Shown in pieces: positions 14,710 through 24,182 of a stretch of 37,207 nucleotides of DNA (the first letter of the stretch is position 1; each line of letters begins with the position of its first letter). Source of the stretch: Bdellovibrionota bacterium. GTDB lineage: Bacteria > Bdellovibrionota_G > JALEGL01 > DATDPG01. The stretch lies in contig DATDPG010000045.1 in assembly GCA_035292885.1 (NCBI GenBank), forward strand, positions 1-37,207, in the 5' to 3' direction. A program made the position numbers and the translations under genes. The notes beneath the pieces are model-generated. The model saw only the letters and a list, made by a program, of their open reading frames with translations, was not told where the DNA came from and ran no database searches.

Positions 14710-16136
14710 TGGCGATCGTGCGCCATCGGTGGCTTCGCGTCTGGATTGTCGCAGCGGCGTTAGGCGCGATGGCCTTCTTTTTCTTTCCCGTCACGAATTT
14801 CCAATTTGTAAGTTGGGACGACCAGGTCCACGTTTATCGTAACCCCATAGTGCTCGGCAACGAAGCGGTGTCATGGCACGATCGTTTGCTCACTCCTTCC
14901 CTCGGGTATCCGATACCGGTCACCATTCTGACCTACCAACTCGAACACAAACTATTCGATCTCGATCCGCGAGGATTCCACGCAACCAACGTCGTCCTTC
15001 ATTTAGCCTCCTGCTTGCTGCTGTTCATCTTGGGACGAGCCCTAGGCCTCGGCTTTTGGGGAGCGTTTTTCTCCATGATGCTGTTCGGTCTTCATCCCGT
15101 GGTTTCCGAGCCCGTTTCGTGGGTCTCCGGCCGAAAAGACCTTCTGGCGTTGTTTTTCTCGCTCGGCGCTACGTTGCTCGTCGTGACCAAAGGAATCTTT
15201 TGGAAACGCTTGCCCACATGGGCCGCCGCAGTTCTTTATCTCCTCGCCATTTTTTCCAAACCTACCGCTGTGTTTCTGCCGCTTTTCTGGGGGGCTGTAT
15301 TTTGGTTTCGCGAGAAGTTGTCTCTTCGTAAAACAATTTTGCGACTTTCGCCCCTCTTTCTCATTTCCATCTCGGTTGTAACCGCAAGCCTTTTCGGGCA
15401 ATCGCGTTTGGGGAGCGTACAAATACCCTATTCACCTTTCGTATGGCTGCGGGAGGTTTGGTACGGCTTCGGGTTTCATGCGAGGCTTTTATTTTTTGTC
15501 CAAGCACCGCTTCCAAAGCAGATGGCCGAGGACATGCCTCCTCCATTTCAGATGACGGTAGATCTCTTTCCCCTGTTGGCCATCACCTTTTTGGTCCTCC
15601 TCATGAAGCTTAATAAGCCCCCAAAGGGGTCTGCAGGACATCTCGGTCTATGGTGGGGAGTTTTATCTTATCTGCCTTCCTCCAACTTGATTCCACTCAC
15701 TCGGTTTTTGGCCGACAGCTACGTTTATTTTCCCCTTGTGGGCTTCTCGTTGTTTTTCGGTGATCGCTTTGAATCTTTCACGCCTCATTTTTCAAAACCG
15801 CTTTGGCGGACATTGGGTCTCATGTTCATTTGTTCGGTGTTCGTTCTCATGGCGATTCGAACGACGGCGGCCATCCTTCCATGGCGCGACAGCGTGCAAC
15901 TCTGGCAAGCCGTCTACCAAAAATATCCGGATCGCCCCTACGTCTGCCGGTTTCTCGGCGACGCGTATGGAACCATGGGTGATTATCACGCCGCGTTACT
16001 CCGGTACGATACGTGCGGAAAAATTTTCGGCCGGGACTTGGTCGAAGAAAAAATCGAACTCACGCGAAGACTGCGGGATGAGCATCGTCCGGTCGAAGAA
16101 ATCCTCCCAGGCAAGCTTGCGGATGAGCTTCGGTAG
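14709..16136 (+). CDS. TMTC-like membrane glycosyltransferase (GT-C fold) with C-terminal TPR
   Basis: The 475-residue integral membrane protein has about 9-11 hydrophobic helices. The first loop after TM1 carries FVSWDDQVHVYRNPIV (Asp-Asp at residues 37-38), the acidic pair typical of PMT/TMTC-type GT-C enzymes. Further TMTC hallmarks are LHPVVSEPVSWVSGRKDLLA, a SKPTAVFLPLF helix and the YVYFPLVGFSLFFG segment. The C-terminus has one or two TPR-like repeats (CRFLGDAYGTMGDYHAALLRYD). Eukaryotic TMTC proteins are O-mannosyltransferases of exported proteins; bacterial members are uncharacterised. GTG 14709 is used. It lies between the PilF/RodZ-like cluster and mtnP-rlmN on the opposite strand, and is one of four such genes in the window. 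Confidence 0.8.
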   Translation: MAIVRHRWLRVWIVAAALGAMAFFFFPVTNFQFVSWDDQVHVYRNPIVLGNEAVSWHDRLLTPSLGYPIPVTILTYQLEHKLFDLDPRGFHATNVVLHLASCLLLFILGRALGLGFWGAFFSMMLFGLHPVVSEPVSWVSGRKDLLALFFSLGATLLVVTKGIFWKRLPTWAAAVLYLLAIFSKPTAVFLPLFWGAVFWFREKLSLRKTILRLSPLFLISISVVTASLFGQSRLGSVQIPYSPFVWLREVWYGFGFHARLLFFVQAPLPKQMAEDMPPPFQMTVDLFPLLAITFLVLLMKLNKPPKGSAGHLGLWWGVLSYLPSSNLIPLTRFLADSYVYFPLVGFSLFFGDRFESFTPHFSKPLWRTLGLMFICSVFVLMAIRTTAAILPWRDSVQLWQAVYQKYPDRPYVCRFLGDAYGTMGDYHAALLRYDTCGKIFGRDLVEEKIELTRRLRDEHRPVEEILPGKLADELR

Positions 16137-16159
16137 CGACCATCGGCTAGAGCCGCTAA

Positions 16160-17023
16160 TTACCGGAAACGGTCCCCAAGTAGGAGCGACAACCGCTCGC
16201 GAGCCGAAGGTGGGATCGCCTTCGGATCCGTTTGTATCGCCGCATTCAGAGCCTCTTTGCAGGCGCAGTTCCGGTCCGGAATGTTTTTCACCACTTCGAG
16301 GATGATTTTCCGGGCCGTCTCAACATTCTTTTTCATCGTCCCGACCACCATCTCCACAGTAACGGCCTCTTCGGATTCGCGCCAACAGTCGTAGTCGGTC
16401 GCCAAAGCCAGCGTCGAATAACAGAGCTCGGCTTCTCGGGCGAGCTTGGCCTCCGGAAGATTTGTCATCCCGATCACGCTCACACCCGCCGCTCGATACC
16501 AATGGGATTCCGCGCGAGTGGAAAACTGCGGTCCTTCCATGCAGATGTACGTCCCGCCGTCATGCGTCCGGGCGCCGACTTTCTTTGCAGAGGAGACGAT
16601 CGTTTTTCGAAGTTTCGGACAGACCGGATCGCCGAAAGCCACGTGGCCGACGATTCCGTTTCCGAAAAAGGTTGAAACCCTTCCCATCGTCCGATCCAGG
16701 AATTGATCGGGAACCACCATGTCTCCCGGGTGAATCTCTTCTTTCATGCTCCCGACGGCGCTGACACTCATCAGCCATTCCACGCCGAGTTTCTTAAACC
16801 CATAAATATTCGCCCGGTAATTAATCTCTCCCGGAAGGAATCGATGCCCGACGCCATGGCGCGGAAGAAAATAAAGCCGCACGCCGGGTTCCAATTCGCC
16901 GGAAAGATACTCGGCCGACGGCGCCCCGAAGGGGGTCTCGACTTTATGTTTTTCCACTTTGGTCAGCCCCTGCATCTCGTAAAGGCCGCTTCCGCCCACA
17001 ATTCCGAATTTTTTCTCACGCAT
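16160..17023 (-). CDS. mtnP: S-methyl-5'-thioadenosine phosphorylase
   Basis: The 287-residue protein of the PNP/MTAP phosphorylase family starts with GIVGGSGLYEM and has the phosphate-site segment LPRHGVGHRFLP and SAVGSMKEEIHPGD. The signature TYICMEGPQFSTRAES is followed by GMTNLPEAKLAREAELCYST and TDYDCW. It splits methylthioadenosine with phosphate to adenine and methylthioribose-1-phosphate, in the methionine salvage and polyamine by-product pathway. The asparagine-leucine-proline-glutamate pattern favours MTA over inosine/guanosine. It is co-transcribed with rlmN and overlaps it by 8 bp. A spermidine-synthase-like domain is encoded elsewhere in the window, but no direct link is shown. 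Confidence 0.95.
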   Translation of the reverse strand: MREKKFGIVGGSGLYEMQGLTKVEKHKVETPFGAPSAEYLSGELEPGVRLYFLPRHGVGHRFLPGEINYRANIYGFKKLGVEWLMSVSAVGSMKEEIHPGDMVVPDQFLDRTMGRVSTFFGNGIVGHVAFGDPVCPKLRKTIVSSAKKVGARTHDGGTYICMEGPQFSTRAESHWYRAAGVSVIGMTNLPEAKLAREAELCYSTLALATDYDCWRESEEAVTVEMVVGTMKKNVETARKIILEVVKNIPDRNCACKEALNAAIQTDPKAIPPSARERLSLLLGDRFR

Positions 17024-18077
17024 GTTGCATCCTCCTCAAGACCTCCGGTTCCACGGAGCGGCCCGCCAACTGTCCGCAGGCCCCCATAATATCGGTACCG
17101 CGGTTCTTCCGTACCATTGTTTGAATCCGTTTCAATAGAAGAATTTTTCGAAACCGATCCACGTTTTCAGGCTTAGGCCGTTTGAGACGGGGGAAAAACG
17201 GGTTCTCGTTGTACGGAATCAAATTCACCTTCGCGGGTATTCCGGAAAGGTATTTGGACAAATTCCGGGCTTCCTCTTCCGTATCGTTCTCGCCTCCCAT
17301 CAAGACCACTTCGAACGTAATTTTCCTTCCCTTACCCAATTTCATTCGCCGGAGAGCTTTCGATAACGATTCCAGGGAGTACTTCTTGTTGATGGGCATC
17401 CAGTGATTCCGGGAGGCATCCGTAGCTCCGGTCAAGGAGATCGCCAGCTTCACTCCGGTCGCTTTCACAAATGATTCGATTTGGGGGACCACGCCGGCGG
17501 TGGACACCGTGATCTTCCGTTTTCCAAATCCGAACCCTTCCTTGCGGGTTAAAACACGAATCGCTTGGACGACGTTCTCTACGTTGAGCAGCGGCTCCCC
17601 CATTCCCATGAACACAAGATTCGTCACCGGGAGTTTTTCCATCAGCATCACATGCCGGATCTGCGCAACAATTTCGCCCGCCGTGAGGTTGCGTTGATAG
17701 CCCACGGCTCCCGTCACACAAAATTGGCAGTTTAACGCGCAACCGACTTGCGAGGAAACACACAGAGTTTTTCGCGCGGCTTCCGGAATCCAAACGCACT
17801 CAATTACCTCGCCATCCTCCAGCGTCAGGCGATATTTTCTTGTTCCATCGGCCGACACTTGGACTGCGGAAGCCGGCACTTCAAATTTGAAACGTTCGGC
17901 CAGCCCCTTTCGAAGCGCCTCGGGCAGATTCGCCATCTCTGTAAACGATCGAACCGGTTCGGCGTATAGCCATGCGCAAATCTGTTTGGCGCGATAGCGG
18001 GGTTCTCCCATGCGTTGAAGCTCTCCGCTCAGTTCCTCCGCCGTCAATCCCAGTAAGCTCTCTGCCTCGGTCATCAT
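17016..18077 (-). CDS. rlmN: Dual-specificity rRNA/tRNA adenine-C2 methyltransferase RlmN (radical SAM)
   Basis: The 353-residue protein has the radical-SAM cluster motif CALNCQFC (Cys113, Cys117, Cys120). Typical RlmN segments are TLCVSSQVGC, NLVFMGMGEPLLN, ITVSTAGVVPQI, LAISLTGATD and IPYNENPF. The C-terminal GACGQLAG carries Cys334, matching the methyl-carrying cysteine of E. coli RlmN. It methylates A2503 of 23S rRNA and A37 of several tRNAs. The start ATG 18077 is preceded by AAGGTGA. It is the first gene of the rlmN-mtnP pair and is divergent from the Fic gene. Together with the PilF-like and RodZ-like genes it recalls the conserved rlmN-pilF-rodZ order. Confidence 0.96.
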   Translation of the reverse strand: MMTEAESLLGLTAEELSGELQRMGEPRYRAKQICAWLYAEPVRSFTEMANLPEALRKGLAERFKFEVPASAVQVSADGTRKYRLTLEDGEVIECVWIPEAARKTLCVSSQVGCALNCQFCVTGAVGYQRNLTAGEIVAQIRHVMLMEKLPVTNLVFMGMGEPLLNVENVVQAIRVLTRKEGFGFGKRKITVSTAGVVPQIESFVKATGVKLAISLTGATDASRNHWMPINKKYSLESLSKALRRMKLGKGRKITFEVVLMGGENDTEEEARNLSKYLSGIPAKVNLIPYNENPFFPRLKRPKPENVDRFRKILLLKRIQTMVRKNRGTDIMGACGQLAGRSVEPEVLRRMQHA

Positions 18078-18127
18078 TCGGGTTTCACCTTCGGTTCATC
18101 TCATAACATATCTCCACACGTCGCGGG

Positions 18128-18162
18128 TTGACCCATAAGTTGACTTATGGTTGACTTATATT
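18128..18162 (+). promoter_or_regulatory. Operator-like palindrome and triple repeat before the Fic gene
   Basis: TTGACCCAT, TTGACTTAT and TTGACTTAT begin at 18128, 18140 and 18151, spaced 12 and 11 bp, about one helical turn. The middle part forms an 18-bp near-perfect palindrome, CCATAAGT-TG-ACTTATGG (18133-18150). It lies between rlmN and the Fic gene, directly at the Fic start. Such layouts are common in autoregulated toxin-like operons. The Fic protein ends in a winged-helix-like domain that could be the regulator, which is inference. Confidence 0.55.
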
Positions 18163-19170
18163 ATCTTGGCATACGCGCCCCAATTTCGAGTCACCCCCCA
18201 CCTCTTGAAAATGGTGGAGGAGATCTCCGGCTATCGGCAAAGGATCTTGTCGGCCACGGTCCAAGTCCCGTGGATTCCAATCCTCCAAAAGGATGCCCGC
18301 GTTCGAACGACGCACAGCTCCACCGCCATCGAAGGAAATCCTCTTACCTTGGAAGAAGTGCGGGAGGTCGAGGAGGACCGGCCGGTATTGGAGTCTACCG
18401 AACGCGCTCGCAGAGAAATTGTGAATCAGTTGGCCGGGCTCCGCTTTGTTGAAAGGAACCAGAGCAAGAAAATTGTTACCCGAAGCGATCTCTTTCGACT
18501 TCACAAGATCATCGCGTCCGAGGTCATGGACCAGGGAGAACCCGGCCGTTATCGCACGTTCAACGTCCGTGTGGGCTACTATATTCCTCCACCGGCCCAC
18601 CAGGTTCCGCGGCTCATGAGCGAATATCTTCAATGGTGGAATGAAAAGACCGTCGAATGGTCTCCGGTCATTTCCTCGGCCATCCTTCACTATCGTTTTG
18701 AGGAGATTCACCCTTTTGGTGACGGCAACGGACGGGTGGGACGCGCCGTTGCGCTCTGGGAGCTTTATCGGAGGGGGTTCGATACACATCATATTTTTTC
18801 AGTAGACGAGATTTATTGGGAAGACCGGCCGCGGTATTACGCCCAACTGGACGCCGTTCGAAAAGCCAAAGGGGATCTTAGCGGATGGCTGGAATTTTCG
18901 GCAGAGGCCATTCATCTGACCTTGGAACGAGTGTTGGGACGCATTGAACGCCTGGCTTCGGTCGGGTCGGGTGCCCCCATAATCTTGACTCCCAAACAGG
19001 AGCGGCTTCTTCAGCTTCTTCGGGACAAAGGGGGACTCACCCCGAGAGAGGTCTGGCGGGAACTCGAGGTCACCAAACAAGGGGCCGTGAAAATCTTGAA
19101 GCCGATGCTCTCCTCGGGCCTGATTCGCCGCATTGGAACTCGAAAATCGGGAAAGTATGTTGTCGCATAG
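18151..19170 (+). CDS. Fic family protein (probable AMP-transferase) with C-terminal winged helix
   Basis: The 339-residue protein has a Fic_N-like region (APQFRVTPHLLKMVEEI) and an inhibitory helix motif SSTAIEGN (about residues 56-63), the S/T-x-x-x-E-G/N pattern. The Fic core motif HPFGDGNGRVGR (residues 187-198) has the catalytic His and all nucleotide-binding residues intact. A helix-turn-helix region (about 278-335, with GGLTPREVWRELEVTKQGAV) closes the protein. Fic proteins usually transfer AMP to Ser/Thr/Tyr of targets; the inhibitory motif in front makes this class II and self-restrained. The start is uncertain: TTG 18151 lies inside the repeat, and TTG 18166 (MAYAPQF) fits homologues as well. 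No ribosome-binding site is visible. Confidence 0.9.
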   Translation: MTYIILAYAPQFRVTPHLLKMVEEISGYRQRILSATVQVPWIPILQKDARVRTTHSSTAIEGNPLTLEEVREVEEDRPVLESTERARREIVNQLAGLRFVERNQSKKIVTRSDLFRLHKIIASEVMDQGEPGRYRTFNVRVGYYIPPPAHQVPRLMSEYLQWWNEKTVEWSPVISSAILHYRFEEIHPFGDGNGRVGRAVALWELYRRGFDTHHIFSVDEIYWEDRPRYYAQLDAVRKAKGDLSGWLEFSAEAIHLTLERVLGRIERLASVGSGAPIILTPKQERLLQLLRDKGGLTPREVWRELEVTKQGAVKILKPMLSSGLIRRIGTRKSGKYVVA

Positions 19171-19298
19171 CGACAGCATCACCGCACACCCCGCCCCTAC
19201 CGTCTGGTCGTGTCGCTAAATCCGAATAACAGACTGAATCTATTTTTGCCCACTCGGAAGGACCGGCTTTCGAGTGTCCGAGCTGACGGGGCTTTTAT

Positions 19299-19733
19299 TC
19301 ATTCCGGATTGGCCCGAAGAATCGCAAGTTCATGAAAGAAGAAGTGAACTTCGTGCGCGGCGCTCTCCGGCGAATCCGACCCGTGGACCGCGTTCTTTTC
19401 GACGTCGGTCGCGAAATCTCTTCGTATGGTCCCGGCCGCAGCGTCTTTGGGATTCGTGGCTCCCATCAATTCCCGAAACCGCGAGATCGCTTTGTTCCCC
19501 CGAAGCACCATCGCGATGATCGGTCCCGAGGACATGAACTCGGTTAAGCTCTCAAAAAAATGTTTCTCGCGGTGAATGGTGTAAAAGGCTTCCGCTTCGC
19601 GTTTGGAAAGATTCGTCATTCTCATCGCCGCGATCTGAAGGCCCGCTTTCTCAATCCGAGCGATAATCTCTCCGATTAAACGCTTGCGCACCGCATCCGG
19701 CTTGATCATTCCCAACGTAAGTTCCGTCGCCAT
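19299..19733 (-). CDS. ndk: Nucleoside diphosphate kinase
   Basis: The 144-residue protein starts [17 protein letters not shown] and has the active-site motif NAVHGSDS with the phosphorylated histidine, plus [10 protein letters not shown] and [11 protein letters not shown]. It moves phosphate from NTPs to NDPs. The normal bacterial length suggests a complete gene. AAGGAG lies ahead of the ATG, 11 bp after sucD. As last gene of the TCA operon it could use the GTP or ATP made by SucCD. No clear terminator is seen in the 128 bp beyond it. Confidence 0.97.
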   Translation of the reverse strand: MATELTLGMIKPDAVRKRLIGEIIARIEKAGLQIAAMRMTNLSKREAEAFYTIHREKHFFESLTEFMSSGPIIAMVLRGNKAISRFRELMGATNPKDAAAGTIRRDFATDVEKNAVHGSDSPESAAHEVHFFFHELAILRANPE

Positions 19734-19744
19734 TGCTCTTCTCC

Positions 19745-20617
19745 TTATTTCTTCAAGACCTTCGCCATCGTCGCGCCGATGTCCGCCGGGCTATCCGTGA
19801 CATGAATACCGGCCGCGCGCATGGCTGCTTTTTTCTCCACAGCCGTTCCTCTACCGCCGGAGATAATGGCTCCGGCATGCCCCATTCGCCGGCCGGGAGG
19901 CGCCGTGCTCCCCGCCACGAATCCAACGACCGGCTTCTTCAAATTTTCCTGAATCCACGTCGCCGCCTCTTCCTCCGCCGTGCCGCCGATTTCCCCGATC
20001 ACGACGACTGCGTCCGTTCCGGAATCGGCCGCGAAAAGCTCCAACAGATCAACAAACGTCGACCCAATGATAGGATCACCGCCTATCCCGATACAGGTAG
20101 ACTGACCGATTCCCAGGCGGGTCAATTGATCGACCGCTTCATAGGTCAATGTTCCACTGCGCGAAATCAGGCCGACCCGCCCCGGCTTGTGAATGTAACC
20201 GGGCATGATGCCGATCTTCGCTCCCCCGGGAGTGATCACGCCGGGGCAGTTCGGCCCGATCATCCGGCTCCGGCTGGACCGGAGGCATGCTTTTACCCGA
20301 GCCATGTCCAGAGCGGGAATTCCCTCGGTGATGCAAACGATGAGCGATATTTCGGAATCGATTGCCTCCAAAATCGCATCCGCCGCAAATGCCGCGGGGA
20401 CGTAAACCATGGTTGCGTCGATCCGATGTTTCGTCTTCGCCTCGGCGACGGTGTTGAAGACCGGTATTCCCTCGACATTCTGCCCCCCTTTTCCGGGGGT
20501 CACACCCGCAACGACTTTCGTCCCGTAATCGCGGCAACTTTTGGCGTGAAAGGCGCCGTGAGCGCCGGTGATCCCCTGCACCAGAACTTGCGTCGAACGA
20601 CCGGCGAGAACCGACAT
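19745..20617 (-). CDS. sucD: Succinyl-CoA synthetase (ADP-forming) alpha subunit
   Basis: The 290-residue protein has the CoA-binding Rossmann start ([16 protein letters not shown]), [13 protein letters not shown], the segment [18 protein letters not shown] and the phosphohistidine motif [14 protein letters not shown] near residue 245. With SucC it converts succinyl-CoA, phosphate and NDP to succinate, CoA and NTP in the TCA cycle. The ATG overlaps the sucC stop as TGATG. Length and motifs are complete. Confidence 0.97.
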   Translation of the reverse strand: MSVLAGRSTQVLVQGITGAHGAFHAKSCRDYGTKVVAGVTPGKGGQNVEGIPVFNTVAEAKTKHRIDATMVYVPAAFAADAILEAIDSEISLIVCITEGIPALDMARVKACLRSSRSRMIGPNCPGVITPGGAKIGIMPGYIHKPGRVGLISRSGTLTYEAVDQLTRLGIGQSTCIGIGGDPIIGSTFVDLLELFAADSGTDAVVVIGEIGGTAEEEAATWIQENLKKPVVGFVAGSTAPPGRRMGHAGAIISGGRGTAVEKKAAMRAAGIHVTDSPADIGATMAKVLKK

Positions 20618-21789
20618 CAGCGAACTCCTCCGACGGATGTGACCGCCAATCGGGCGGCGTCCTGCATGTCTTTAGCGGACTGAAGATTGAGTTTGGATTC
20701 GCGGAGAATCCGTCTCCCCTCCTCCACATTCGTCCCTTCCAAGCGCACGACAAGCGGGATTCGAAGCGACATTTCCTGCGCCGCCTCGACTATCCCGTGA
20801 GCCAGGACATCGCATTTCATGATCCCGCCGAAAATATTGACGAGAATCGCCCGCACCTTTTTATCGCTCACCAAGAGCTTGAACGCTTGCCGAATCATCT
20901 CCGTCGAGGCGCCGCCGCCGACATCCAAGAAATTGGCCGGTTCACCGCCGGCCTGCTTGATGATGTCCATCGTCGCCATCGCCAGACCCGCGCCGTTCAC
21001 CATGCAGCCGATGTTCCCGTCCAAATGGATGTAATTCAAATTCCATTTCGCCGCTTCGAGATCGATCGGATCTTCTTCCTCCGGATCGGCCAATTTTTGG
21101 ACATCGGCGTGGCGAAAGAGGCCGCTGTCGTCAAAATTCACTTTGGCGTCCAGTGCGACCAACGTCCCCTGTTTGGTCACAACCAACGGATTGACCTCCA
21201 CCAGCGAGCAATCCTTGGCCAGGAACAGACGGACCATCCCGCCGATCATTTGTGAAAACGATTTATGAAGCGGAGGATCCAGGCCCAAGCCGAAAGCCAG
21301 CGTCCGTCCCTCAAAACCCGAAACGCCGATGGACGGAGAGACATGTACGCGGATAATTTTTTCCGGATGTTTGGCGGCCACCTCTTCGATCTCGACTCCC
21401 CCTTCGCGGCTTGCCATCACGGCGATGGAAGAGGTTGCGCGGTCCAAGACGGCGGCACAATAGAGTTCCCGGCCGATGTCGCATCCCTCTTCGATCAGAA
21501 GCGTGTTTACTTGCTTCCCTTGAGCTCCGGTCTGAGGGGTAACCAGCGGCTTCGATAAAATCGCCGCGGCGTTCGATTTCACGTCTTCAAGGGTTCGGGA
21601 AAGACGGATCCCTCCCCCCTTTCCTCTTCCTCCGGCGTGAATTTGCGCCTTCACGACCCACGAACCCTTGTCGCCGAGCTTTTTCGCCGCGGCGACCGCC
21701 TCGTCGGGAGTCGTTGCGATTTCACCTCGCAACGTCGGAAGGCCAAATTCTCGGAAAAGCGCTTTTGCCTGGTACTCGTGAATTTTCAA
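20617..21789 (-). CDS. sucC: Succinyl-CoA synthetase beta subunit
   Basis: The 390-residue protein starts with the ATP-grasp pattern [18 protein letters not shown], then [37 protein letters not shown] and [18 protein letters not shown]. The C-terminal ligase part has [13 protein letters not shown] and [15 protein letters not shown]. It binds the nucleotide and succinate sites. The start is TTG, overlapping the mdh stop as TTGA, a clear translational coupling. A conventional start is not needed. Confidence 0.97.
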   Translation of the reverse strand: MKIHEYQAKALFREFGLPTLRGEIATTPDEAVAAAKKLGDKGSWVVKAQIHAGGRGKGGGIRLSRTLEDVKSNAAAILSKPLVTPQTGAQGKQVNTLLIEEGCDIGRELYCAAVLDRATSSIAVMASREGGVEIEEVAAKHPEKIIRVHVSPSIGVSGFEGRTLAFGLGLDPPLHKSFSQMIGGMVRLFLAKDCSLVEVNPLVVTKQGTLVALDAKVNFDDSGLFRHADVQKLADPEEEDPIDLEAAKWNLNYIHLDGNIGCMVNGAGLAMATMDIIKQAGGEPANFLDVGGGASTEMIRQAFKLLVSDKKVRAILVNIFGGIMKCDVLAHGIVEAAQEMSLRIPLVVRLEGTNVEEGRRILRESKLNLQSAKDMQDAARLAVTSVGGVR

Positions 21790-22733
21790 AGCATGCCCCG
21801 AACTTTGGTCATCAGCTCGCGCACCGCCTCCGCCGATTTCCCCAGCGCTTCCTTTTCCGTGGGTTCAAGCGTGACCTCAATGATCTTTTCCACGCCCGAC
21901 GCGCCCAGCTTCACCGGCACGCCGACAAAGACGTCTTTCAATCCATATTCGCCGTTCAAATAAACACAGCAGGGAAGGATTCGCTTTTCATCCAGCAAAA
22001 TCGATTCGGCCATCTCCACGGCCGCTGCGCCGGGGGCGTAATACGCCGAACCCGTTTTCAGAAGGGCGACGATCTCCGCACCGCCATCCCGCGTCCGCTG
22101 AACGATCTTGTCGATCTGACCCTTCGGGAGAAGATTGGCGATCGGAATTCCCGCCATCGTTGAGTAGCGCACCAACGGCACCATCGTGTCGCCATGGCCG
22201 CCCAGGACGAACGCGGAGACATCTCGAATGGAACAATTCAGCGCCTCGGCCAAGAATGCCCGGAAACGCGCCGTATCCAGGACACCGGCCATCCCCAGGA
22301 CGCGATGGGCGGGGAATTTGCTGACCTCGCGGGTGACAAACACCATGGCGTCGAGAGGATTGGAAATCACGATCAAGATCGCGTTGGGAGAGTAACGAAC
22401 GATCTGTTCCGTCACCGATTTCACAATCTTTGTATTGGTCTGGAGAAGATCGTCCCGGCTCATTCCCGGTTTTCGGGGAATTCCCGCCGTAATCACCACC
22501 AAATCAGAGTCCGCCGTAACCTCGTAGGACTGCGAGCCGACCAGATTGACGTCGTAGCCCAAGATGGGTGACGCTTCTTTGAGGTCGAGCGATTTTCCCT
22601 GCGGCACGCCCTCGATGATGTCCACGAGGACGACATCCCCGAGCTGTTTTAGGGCCGCGTATTGTGCAACCGTAGCGCCGACATTGCCCGCACCTACGAC
22701 GGTTATTTTTTTTCGTTTAAGTGCGTTCACCAT
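21786..22733 (-). CDS. mdh: Malate dehydrogenase (NAD, LDH-like type)
   Basis: The protein of 315 residues has the NAD Rossmann motif [14 protein letters not shown] and the acidic [35 protein letters not shown] follows, and [12 protein letters not shown] and [14 protein letters not shown] hold the catalytic His. The Arg-Lys-Pro-Gly-Met-Ser-Arg loop favours malate over lactate. It makes oxaloacetate from malate. ATG 22733 is chosen: GAGGAA precedes it and its A overlaps the icd stop as TAATG. An upstream in-frame extension is only the icd coding region in another frame. Confidence 0.96.
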   Translation of the reverse strand: MVNALKRKKITVVGAGNVGATVAQYAALKQLGDVVLVDIIEGVPQGKSLDLKEASPILGYDVNLVGSQSYEVTADSDLVVITAGIPRKPGMSRDDLLQTNTKIVKSVTEQIVRYSPNAILIVISNPLDAMVFVTREVSKFPAHRVLGMAGVLDTARFRAFLAEALNCSIRDVSAFVLGGHGDTMVPLVRYSTMAGIPIANLLPKGQIDKIVQRTRDGGAEIVALLKTGSAYYAPGAAAVEMAESILLDEKRILPCCVYLNGEYGLKDVFVGVPVKLGASGVEKIIEVTLEPTEKEALGKSAEAVRELMTKVRGML

Positions 22734-23977
22734 TATAAATTCCTCACAATCGCTTCGCCGAATTCCGAACATTTCAGAAGTCTTGCGCCCTCCATCTGGC
22801 GTTCCAGGTCGTATGTGACCGTCTTCTGGGAAATCGTCTTTTGAAGCGCGGCCGGAATGGAATCCGCGACTTCGTTCCATCCCAAATGCTCGAACATCAT
22901 GACGCCGGACAAAATGACCGAGCCCGGATTCACCTTGTCCTGGCCGGTATACTTCGGCGCGCTTCCGTGCGTCGCCTCGAAAATGGCCGCCTGATCGCCG
23001 ATGTTGGCGCCCGGGCCGAGGCCCAAACCGCCCACCTGCGCGATCAGCGCATCGGAAAGATAATCTCCGTTCAAATTGGGCGTCGCCAAGACGTCATATT
23101 CCTCGGGCCGGAGCAAAGACTGTTGAAACATGGAATCGGCGATCCGGTCTTTCACGACCACCTTGCCCTTCGGCGCTTTCCCGCCGTGATTTTTCGTTAC
23201 GTCGTCTTCCGTGATCGTGGTCGAACCAAACTCCTCCCGAGCCAATTCGTAACCCCAATCCCGAAACGCGCCTTCCGTGTATTTTTGGATATTCCCTTTA
23301 TGCACAAACGTGACACTCGGGCGATTATGTTGAATCGCGTATTGAATCGCCCTCCGAACCAATCGCTTGGTTCCGAACGGACTCATCGGCTTGATCCCCA
23401 CTCCGCTCTCCTCTCGAATCTTTGCCCCGAGTTCCTTTTGAAGAAAGGAGATCAGTTTCTTCGCTTCGGGAGTCCCCGATTTAAATTCAATTCCCGCGTA
23501 AACGTCTTCCGTGTTTTCGCGGAAGATCACGATGTTCACTTTTTCCGGGTGCTTCACGGGAGCGGGAACACCGTTGAAGTAACGGACCGGGCGAATACAA
23601 GCGTAGAGATCGAACACCAGTCGCAGCGTCACGTTGAGGCTTCGAAATCCTCCGCCGACCGGCGTCGTGAGCGGCCCTTTGATCCCGACATGAAACATCT
23701 CAATCGCTTTGAGCGTGTCTTTCGGAATCAGCTCGCCGTACATTTTTTGAGCCTTTTCGCCCGCGGCGACTTCCATCCAAACGACTTTTCGTTTGCCGCG
23801 GTACGCTTTTTCGACCGCCGCATCGAAAACCCTCTGGCTGGCCCGCCAGAGATCCGGGCCGACGCCGTCTCCTTCGATGAAGGGAATGATCGGACGGTCG
23901 GGAACGTCCAATTTCCCTTTCGAATCGATCTGGATGATGGATCCGTCTTTAGGGGTCGAAAGCTTGTCGAATGCCAC
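22733..23977 (-). CDS. icd: Isocitrate dehydrogenase (NADP type)
   Basis: The 414-residue protein has [19 protein letters not shown], the substrate-binding [20 protein letters not shown] with [31 protein letters not shown] and [19 protein letters not shown]. The C-terminal part has [20 protein letters not shown] and the coenzyme segment [20 protein letters not shown]. This is the E. coli-like dimeric NADP enzyme. The start is GTG with AAAGGAG upstream. It is the first gene of the icd-mdh-sucC-sucD-ndk operon, where every junction overlaps or is within 11 bp, so products are probably made in a fixed ratio. Confidence 0.97.
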   Translation of the reverse strand: MAFDKLSTPKDGSIIQIDSKGKLDVPDRPIIPFIEGDGVGPDLWRASQRVFDAAVEKAYRGKRKVVWMEVAAGEKAQKMYGELIPKDTLKAIEMFHVGIKGPLTTPVGGGFRSLNVTLRLVFDLYACIRPVRYFNGVPAPVKHPEKVNIVIFRENTEDVYAGIEFKSGTPEAKKLISFLQKELGAKIREESGVGIKPMSPFGTKRLVRRAIQYAIQHNRPSVTFVHKGNIQKYTEGAFRDWGYELAREEFGSTTITEDDVTKNHGGKAPKGKVVVKDRIADSMFQQSLLRPEEYDVLATPNLNGDYLSDALIAQVGGLGLGPGANIGDQAAIFEATHGSAPKYTGQDKVNPGSVILSGVMMFEHLGWNEVADSIPAALQKTISQKTVTYDLERQMEGARLLKCSEFGEAIVRNL

Positions 23978-24021
23978 GGGAATCTCCTTTAATTACAAGA
24001 TCTAGGCGCGAGTCGGGGCGG

Positions 24022-24050
24022 CTTATACCACCCCCTCGCCGGATTGCCAA
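24022..24050 (-). promoter_or_regulatory. sigma70-type promoter of the TCA operon
   Basis: On the minus strand TTGGCA (24050-24045) and TATAAG (24027-24022) are 17 bp apart, upstream of the GTG start of icd. Both boxes are close to consensus. The leader is about 40 nt and contains AAAGGAG. The adjoining 24051-24182 holds no gene that I can see. Confidence 0.65.
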
Positions 24051-24182
24051 TGGTCGTGGCGGTCGCGACACGATTCCGCAATTTCTCTTTTGAGCCGAGT
24101 GGCCTCAAGGCAGATTTCCGGCCGTTGGCGCGACGGCGTGAGCGTTTGCTTTCATATCCTCAAGTTCAGCTCAGAGGGTCTT

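Noticed and set aside
14873-14892. TGGCAC-like sigma54 promoter in the TMTC-like gene
   Set aside because: The GG-to-GC spacing is 11 instead of 10 bp, and it lies inside coding sequence.
653-19222. A 13-mer GTGTCGCTAAATC shared by ssrA (653 on) and the Fic-ndk gap (19210 on)
   Set aside because: A match of this length is expected by chance in a window of this size.
19220-19298. Imperfect hairpin (CACTCG with CGAGTG) after ndk
   Set aside because: There is no T-tract after the stem on either strand, so it is not a convincing terminator.
22841-23992. A 383-codon frame antisense to icd
   Set aside because: The icd product is unambiguous, and the antisense frame has no signal, family or start context.
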